12,433 bases of DNA, taken from assembly GCA_027596945.1 (NCBI GenBank), contig JADGJH010001027.1, positions 1-12,433 on the forward strand, read 5' to 3'. The DNA comes from Physocladia obscura (Eukaryota; Chytridiomycota; Chytridiomycetes; Chytridiales; Chytriomycetaceae). Shown one piece after another: positions 8,157 through 12,433 of this stretch (position 1 is the first letter of the stretch; the number at the start of each line of letters is the position of its first letter). Both the position numbers and the translations under genes were made by a program. The notes beneath the pieces are model-generated. The model did not search any database, was not told the origin of the DNA, and worked only from the letters and a program-made list of their open reading frames with translations.

Positions 8157-9427
8157 ATGCTAGGAGTTTACAAAGTTAAAAAAGGATCTCTCGCGAAACT
8201 TCACAGTGAAGTCCACCGTATTTTGGGCATTCATTTCTCCAATAAATCCTGGTCGATCGAACATATTCCACGATCATTGAATACTGCTGCTGACAAAACT
8301 GCAAATGAAACGTGTACAATGAAAAAAAATTTCAAACGGTTTCAACACCAGCTGGTTGGCGAATTTTCTGAAAAACTCAGAATTACTGCTAACGAAGCAA
8401 ATCTCGATGAAAAAATTAATTTTGGGGAGTTGGGTGCCAAAAGAAAGTTTGCCGTTCTAAGTGAAAATGAAACGACGCGTTCCAGCAACGTTAATTATAA
8501 TAGTCGCAATAGCCAAAGAGTACCACAAGCACAATCACACATCTCAAGCAGTAATGAACTAACCGCAAACAAAAACTTCACTATTGAATGGTATTCAGCA
8601 ATTCTATCCCTTTCAGTGTTCATAAATGGATCAAAACAAGAAAATCATGTGATTGCATCTGGCATCTATCTTGAAAATCTGTGTGCAGTTTTAGAACATC
8701 AAGTTGATTTGTTTCCAGGAAATTTCCCTGTTAGATGCTGCCCACCAAATCCACCGCCTTCCATTGCTGACGGCATTTTTCAGACAAAAAAGGATCTTGG
8801 AGATATCAATGCAATCATTGGAGAGAGAAAAAACGCGCAGGTTAGTTCATAAATGAAGCAAAAAAAATAATTAAAATAAAAGAAAACAGGCTTTATATCT
8901 ACTTCAAGAATGCCAGGTATACGTTGGAGAATACAAAGTCTGGGAAGCGGAATTCCAGGCCCCCAAAAAAGAATGGACGCAATGCGCGGAAACTGTTTCT
9001 ATTGGCTACGCAATAATCAGTAAAGTCCTCGCAAGAATCGACGACTGGATTGTCTCTGCAACAAATCAATTTCCAAATTACGATGACTATTTAGACGATT
9101 CCGACGATAACACCATCATCCATGACGTCACGCAGCTTCATTTATTCATTATCCCTATCGATCATTCATGTTCCCACGCAGCGTTGGTGAAAACACAAAT
9201 TCTCCATACATGCGCAAAACGAATCTCTCAGTTGGAGGCGAAATTGGCATCCCAGATTTATGACCGCAATCGAGTGCGCGACAAAATCGGAATCGATCAG
9301 TGGAAATCAAACCTGGCACCGAAAATGCCGTAGAGAGTTTGAATTGGAGTTGCAGCGCGTTCGTGAGGCTGTTGATGTTATTGATGTTTTGACGTTGATG
9401 GATTTGACAGATTGGGTTGAACTTTGA
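8157..9427 (+). CDS. Protein with an N-terminal RNase H-like C-lobe followed by an unrecognised region (two exons, one frame change)
   Basis: Exon 1 is 8157-8840 and exon 2 is 8890-9427, joined by a 49-bp intron (CAG/GTTAGT to AAACAG). The direct frame of exon 2 stops at 9331-9333. A one-base skip near 9305-9316 instead continues with REFELELQRVREAV and DLTDWVEL to the TGA at 9425-9427, giving about 406 residues in all. Residues 1-55 (VYKVKKGSLAKLHSEVH, then WSIEHIPRSLNTAADKTANE) match the end of RNase H folds of the RVT_3/RNase H1 type, including the last catalytic Asp in AADK. The strands carrying the other catalytic acids are absent. The rest is unknown: a polar linker, a mixed region with two adjacent Cys (VRCCPPNPPP), an acidic YDDYLDDSDD loop and a probable C-terminal helix. 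The start is the ATG after an acceptor, or this is an internal exon. It may be a retroelement-derived fragment fused to a host gene. Confidence 0.6.
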
Positions 9428-9514
9428 ATTATTGAACAAAAGAAAAGAGGAGGAAAGTGAAAAAAAGCGGAGAGAATTGCCGATTTTATTGTGGATATAT
9501 TTGTTGGCAGCCCG

Positions 9515-9520
9515 AATAAA
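9515..9520 (+). terminator. Poly(A) signal AATAAA, (+) strand, for the 8157 gene
   Basis: AATAAA lies 88 bp after the frame-corrected TGA (9425-9427) and starts 182 bp after the TAG of the uncorrected frame. The closer fit mildly favours the longer, frame-corrected reading. Confidence 0.45.
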
Positions 9521-9948
9521 AAAAAGAAAGGCCAGTTACTTAATTATGGTGTAATATTGCAAAAAATTTCTTTTAATGTTTTGTGCCCGAACTACAGTTT
9601 AATTTATAGGAAATAATAAATAGAATGTATCATCTAATTATTGAGCAAAAAGCAAAATAAGGCCTTTCTCTTTGTTTAAATTCTTTTAACGAGGATCTAA
9701 TTTGCTTACAACTTTGTCAAACAATTTACTTTTTACTCAGCTTAATTTTTTGGAGGTATTTGGAGTTCTTTTCAAATCAGAAGTTTCGCATGTAATAATC
9801 AAAATCATTAACAATTTTTAAAAAATTAGAAATTTGTTTGGTGTCTGAAAAGAATTTAACCTTTGATTTCTTTGGAAAAAAAAAGTTACGTACAATACCA
9901 AATGCAGGCTAATGGTATTCTTGCATTCAGTTCGATCGTTGCTTTATC
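9521..9948. other. AT-rich intergenic stretch, nothing recognised
   Basis: It lies between the 3' ends of convergent genes. Both strands were scanned for open frames with splice borders and for tRNA boxes, and none was convincing. A second AATAAA on (+) near 9616-9621 may serve as an alternative poly(A) signal. Confidence 0.5.
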
Positions 9949-10155
9949 TTAAATTAAGCTTTCGATAAAAGATCTTGCAATTGCTTTGGCGTGTAGCATT
10001 TCTATAAGCTGAATAAGGATTTTTGCGTTAACAAATACCGTAGACACACGTACCTGTGAAAATGCATGAATATTCACAATTTCGTCCTTTACAGCATCAT
10101 TGATAAGTTTTGTTGCAGTCAATTTGAACGGAAATTCGCACGACTTTGATTTATG
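9949..10155 (-). CDS. Two 3'-terminal exons of a small unrecognised gene (5' part unresolved)
   Basis: Exon 10155-10054 (34 codons) ends in a consensus donor CAG/GTACGT. A 45-bp intron ends TTATTCAG, and exon 10008-9949 carries 19 codons plus TAA. The frame runs straight across the junction: KLINDAVKDEIVNIHAFSQ joins LIEMLHAKAIARSFIESLI, an amphipathic helical sequence. Upstream, an acceptor AAATCAG precedes the first exon, but the earlier exons cannot be settled; candidates between 10156 and 10380 include an ATG near 10290 followed by MDAAKIFK and a frame break. The gene starts within about 200 bp of the ACP stop on the same strand, the spacing of nematode operons. The short helix-loop-helix pattern could be a histone-fold remnant, but that is only an impression. 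The function is unknown. Confidence 0.45.
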   Translation of the reverse strand, partial: HKSKSCEFPFKLTATKLINDAVKDEIVNIHAFSQVRVSTVFVNAKILIQLIEMLHAKAIARSFIESLI

Positions 10156-10413
10156 CTGATTTGCTTCGAGATTTCATTTCATTCATCTCGATTGTTTGCT
10201 TTACCTGTGCCTTGCGAGAAGCGATTTACCTTCGAATAACTCGAACCAGACAGTCACTTAAAAATTTTTGCAGCATCCATCACTTTTTGAATAAAAAAGT
10301 AAAACTATTAAAAAGTGTAGAAACGGTTGCTAATATTCTTACAACAAATGCAGCGTTGAGGTTCTCCCAAGTTTATCTTTCGGAATTGTCGACGAAAAAA
10401 AAAAAGGCCAGTT

Positions 10414-10419
10414 TTTATT
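10414..10419 (-). terminator. Poly(A) signal AATAAA, (-) strand, for the ACP gene
   Basis: The complement reads AATAAA 33 bp after the ACP stop codon and is followed by a T-rich run on the same strand. Confidence 0.55.
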
Positions 10420-10452
10420 ATGATTATGCAACAAACTATTGCTTAAGCCAGC

Positions 10453-11206
10453 TCACATGGCAACTTTGTTTGCAAACACCTATGTAATTAAGATACAAGA
10501 AGAAACAAGAAGAGTAAATAAATCAAATATTGGATAAACGACGGCAACACACCTTTTCGGCAGCAGCTCTTGCAGTTAGAATATCATCAGCGTCTTTGTC
10601 AGAAAGTTCAATATTGAATTCCTCTTCCACGGCAATAGTAATTTCTACTTGGTCGAGCGAATCCAAACCCAGATCAGTGATAAAGTGCGAGTCAAGAGTG
10701 AGCTATGAAATTAAATAGATATTAGAGTTTTGTCAGCAATGTGTTCGGAAATTAATTATAGGCTTGACTTGATACAATCATAATTTGTCATTTCTTCAGC
10801 TAGCGTATCAACAATATTGAAAGCACACACTCGTCACACGCTAGGTCTGGAACATAGAAATAACCAGTCCAGTAAATACAATGAACGAATAAACGACGAA
10901 TAGACAGTGAATATACAAATGGCAAGTACGGCTCGCTCCTAAGAAACGCAGCACAATAAGCACATTTGACTCGATAGATACCTTTGATGCGTCGACTTTG
11001 TCAAAGTCCCTCAGTACGTTGAGCACGCGTTCCTGGACCTGTTCTTTGGAAAGCTCAGCCGCACCTGCTGAATAGAATCGTGGTTGAGCAAATGGCCCCG
11101 AAGGAAAAGCAGCGCGCGGTGCGGCAGCAAAGTTGAAGGTTGCGCGTGGAAATTTTGCGGTGGCGATGGCGGCGGCGCGCGTTGCAAAGCGGAGGGTAAT
11201 GCTCAT
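10453..11206 (-). CDS. ndufab1: Mitochondrial acyl carrier protein (NDUFAB1-type), three exons
   Basis: Exons are 11206-10982, 10702-10553 and 10479-10453, with introns of 279 and 73 bp in consensus GT..AG form and all phase 0, giving 133 residues. Residues 1-47 or so are Arg/Ala/Phe-rich with no acidic residues (RFATRAAAIATAKFPRATF ending RFYSAG), a mitochondrial presequence. The ACP fold follows: helix 1 (QERVLNVLRDFDKVDASK), then LTLDSHFITDLGLDSLDQVE with the phosphopantetheine Ser90 in the DSL motif, helix 2 (EITIAVEEEFNIELSD) and helix 3 (DADDILTARAAAEKVFANK). It carries acyl chains for mitochondrial type II fatty-acid and lipoate synthesis. It is also a subunit of respiratory complex I and a partner of LYR proteins such as the Fe-S factor ISD11. 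The C-terminus (VFANKVAM) is one or two residues shorter than usual. No key residue is missing and no frame is broken, unlike its neighbours. The symbol follows the family; the local name is unknown. Confidence 0.95.
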
Positions 11207-11208
11207 TA

Positions 11209-11215
11209 CTGTTTT
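11209..11215 (-). promoter_or_regulatory. Possible trans-splice acceptor immediately before the ACP start
   Basis: On the (-) strand the sequence AAAACAG sits two bases before the ATG. An acceptor that close to a first ATG is typical of spliced-leader addition in nematodes. It lacks a strong pyrimidine run, so it is only suggestive. Confidence 0.3.
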
Positions 11216-11259
11216 GATTTGGATTTGCCTCTTTTTAACTCCAAATTACAAAAGTTTGA

Positions 11260-11512
11260 GAAATCAATAAAACATCCTTATTTTCAAAAGATGTACTTGG
11301 ATATACTGGTCTTTACCATTCTCTCCAAACTGATGCAATTCGCAATTTTAGAAAGAATGAGATGTATTCAGCAGCCAGATCCGTTTCTATGGAGGATTAT
11401 CTGAACAATATTGGCTGGATATAGTTTCAATGAAACTGCTGAACAGCTGTATGTTGACAATATGCTAGTTTGCCAAACCTGGAAATATTATACAAACTTT
11501 GAAATGATTTGA
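11260..11512 (+). pseudogene. Weak coding trace with one frame change, divergent from ACP
   Basis: A (+) frame opens at 11260 after a TGA and runs to the TAG at 11422-11424, with protein-like content (SKDVLGYTGLYHSLQTDAI, then SVSMEDYLNNIG). Skipping one base near 11416 continues with YSFNETAEQLYVDNMLV to a TGA at 11510-11512. There is no ATG at the beginning; TTTTCAAAAG at about 11283-11292 could be an acceptor. A strong donor-like GTAAGT follows at about 11527. The family is not recognised. It may be a decayed fragment or chance; the lengths (54 and 31 codons) are not decisive in AT-rich DNA. Confidence 0.22.
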
Positions 11513-12433
11513 AATCCATTTACAAAAGTAAGTGGAAGACTGTGAATCCTAGAGTCATGTGTTCTTGTGGTAATTAGGGTTTATTTTCCTGCTGATCAGT
11601 TAATGAAAAAAACTAGAACAGCATATCAGAGCACTTATGGAAATCAGAAATAAAGCCGCAGCTTTACAAAATGCACATATCCAAAAGGTCAAAATGCATA
11701 CAAAAACCTATTTAAATTTATAAACCTATTTGTATTGGAATTTTATAATATTTGAACTAGTTTTTTATTTAAAATAAAGACCCCTGTTATAGTTCTTCCT
11801 AATAAAAGCCCAGAGACAACTCCACCTCAAAATCTCAAAAAGAGTGATATGAAAAAGATAGTGAAATCAAAATAAAAAAGAGTGATAACAAAAAGGGAAA
11901 ATTGTGTAGAGTAGATTAAATGAATTGTTAATGATGATTAAAGGGAATTTTTGTGAAAATTTGAGGAGCAGACCAAAACAATAAAAAGAAATTATTTAAT
12001 GTGAAAAATGTAATAATTTGTGCTTGAAGGTGATAAGCCCAATATCCAATAAAATAGACAAAACTTCCAGGATCAATTGTATTCTGTCAAATTTTCAATG
12101 CTGGAAGAATTACCACCAAAACCCCATTTCTCCAACATACCGACCCCAAATAAAGATTGGAGAATTAAGCCATCTTCTTCACTCCCAAACCAAAACCATC
12201 CACCTCTCTTATACTAAATTTCACAGATAAATTCGCATCTGTGTAACACATGTTTCTCGTCAAGAATAATCTTACATTTTGTTAACTTTGGCATGTAGTA
12301 CATCCAAATCAAATTTAAAAACATAGTAAACAAGAAAAAAGAATAAAGTGACTAGTTGCTGTCCAGCTCTAAAGAATATTAGTATAAAAGCAAACAACCC
12401 AAACAAAAATAATAATAAAATAAAATATAAAAA
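11513..12433. other. AT-rich non-coding stretch at the right edge
   Basis: No gene is supported here. The only item of note is a (-) frame at 12213-12073 that begins after an acceptor-like TTTAG and is unusually Gly/Trp-rich (RGGWFWFGSEED, then GVGMLEKWGFGG). It is overlapped by a 70-codon (+) frame, and neither has further support. The stretch ends in A/T-rich low-complexity sequence. Confidence 0.4.

Noticed and set aside
9155..9439. (-) ORF of 94 codons
   Set aside because: It is the complement of the coding second exon of the 8157 gene, with no independent support.
10225..10250. GGTTCGAG on the (-) strand resembling a tRNA B box
   Set aside because: There is no A box or cloverleaf around it; it lies in a probable intron or exon of the small (-) gene.
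10146..10487. (+) ORF of 113 codons
   Set aside because: It runs antisense through the last ACP exon and the small (-) gene, both of which have splice-site and family or frame support.

Overview
The window looks like gene-dense DNA from a small-genome invertebrate, most probably a nematode. The support is short introns of about 45-100 bp with AT-rich interiors and GT..AG ends, AATAAA signals close behind stop codons, AG acceptors directly in front of some start codons (as at trans-splice sites), closely packed genes on both strands, and a CAP/venom-allergen-like gene. No bacterial operon, tRNA, rRNA, CRISPR array or complete transposon was seen. The phylum call rests on gene structure only.

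Layout, left to right. (1) Bases 1-136 (-) hold the first exon of a secreted protein that runs off the left edge. (2) After a short AT-rich spacer come an AAT microsatellite and a Ser/Asn/Gly-rich (+) gene (588-1292). It carries four copies of an R-x-R/K-x-x-S-F motif, and the microsatellite reads as polyasparagine in its frame. (3) An orphan (+) coding exon at 1477-1728 has no visible acceptor. (4) A five-exon (-) gene (3176 to 2096) encodes a divergent CAP-superfamily protein of 270 residues and includes a 9-nt microexon. (5) A very long (-) gene (8125 to 3499) encodes about 1,500 residues of low-complexity, Thr-Pro-rich, basic, AT-hook-containing and probably nuclear protein. It is readable only through six single-base frame changes. 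(6) Head-to-head with it is a (+) gene (8157-9427) that starts with the C-terminal part of an RNase H-like domain and then becomes unrecognisable; it has one frame change. (7) Two small (-) terminal exons (10155-10054 and 10008-9949) belong to a gene too short for ordinary ORF finding. (8) An intact three-exon (-) gene (11206 to 10453) encodes mitochondrial acyl carrier protein (NDUFAB1-type). (9) The last 1.2 kb is AT-rich, with one weak frame-broken coding trace.

Only the ACP (lipoate/fatty-acid synthesis, complex I and Fe-S assembly) and the CAP protein can be assigned to families with confidence. The repeated pattern of long open frames broken by single bases, often at homopolymers and without internal stops, suggests either uncorrected assembly indels or very young decay. 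The genes do not form an obvious pathway. The clearest structural features are the opposed acceptors at 8150-8156, and the small gene tightly behind ACP, which resembles a nematode operon.
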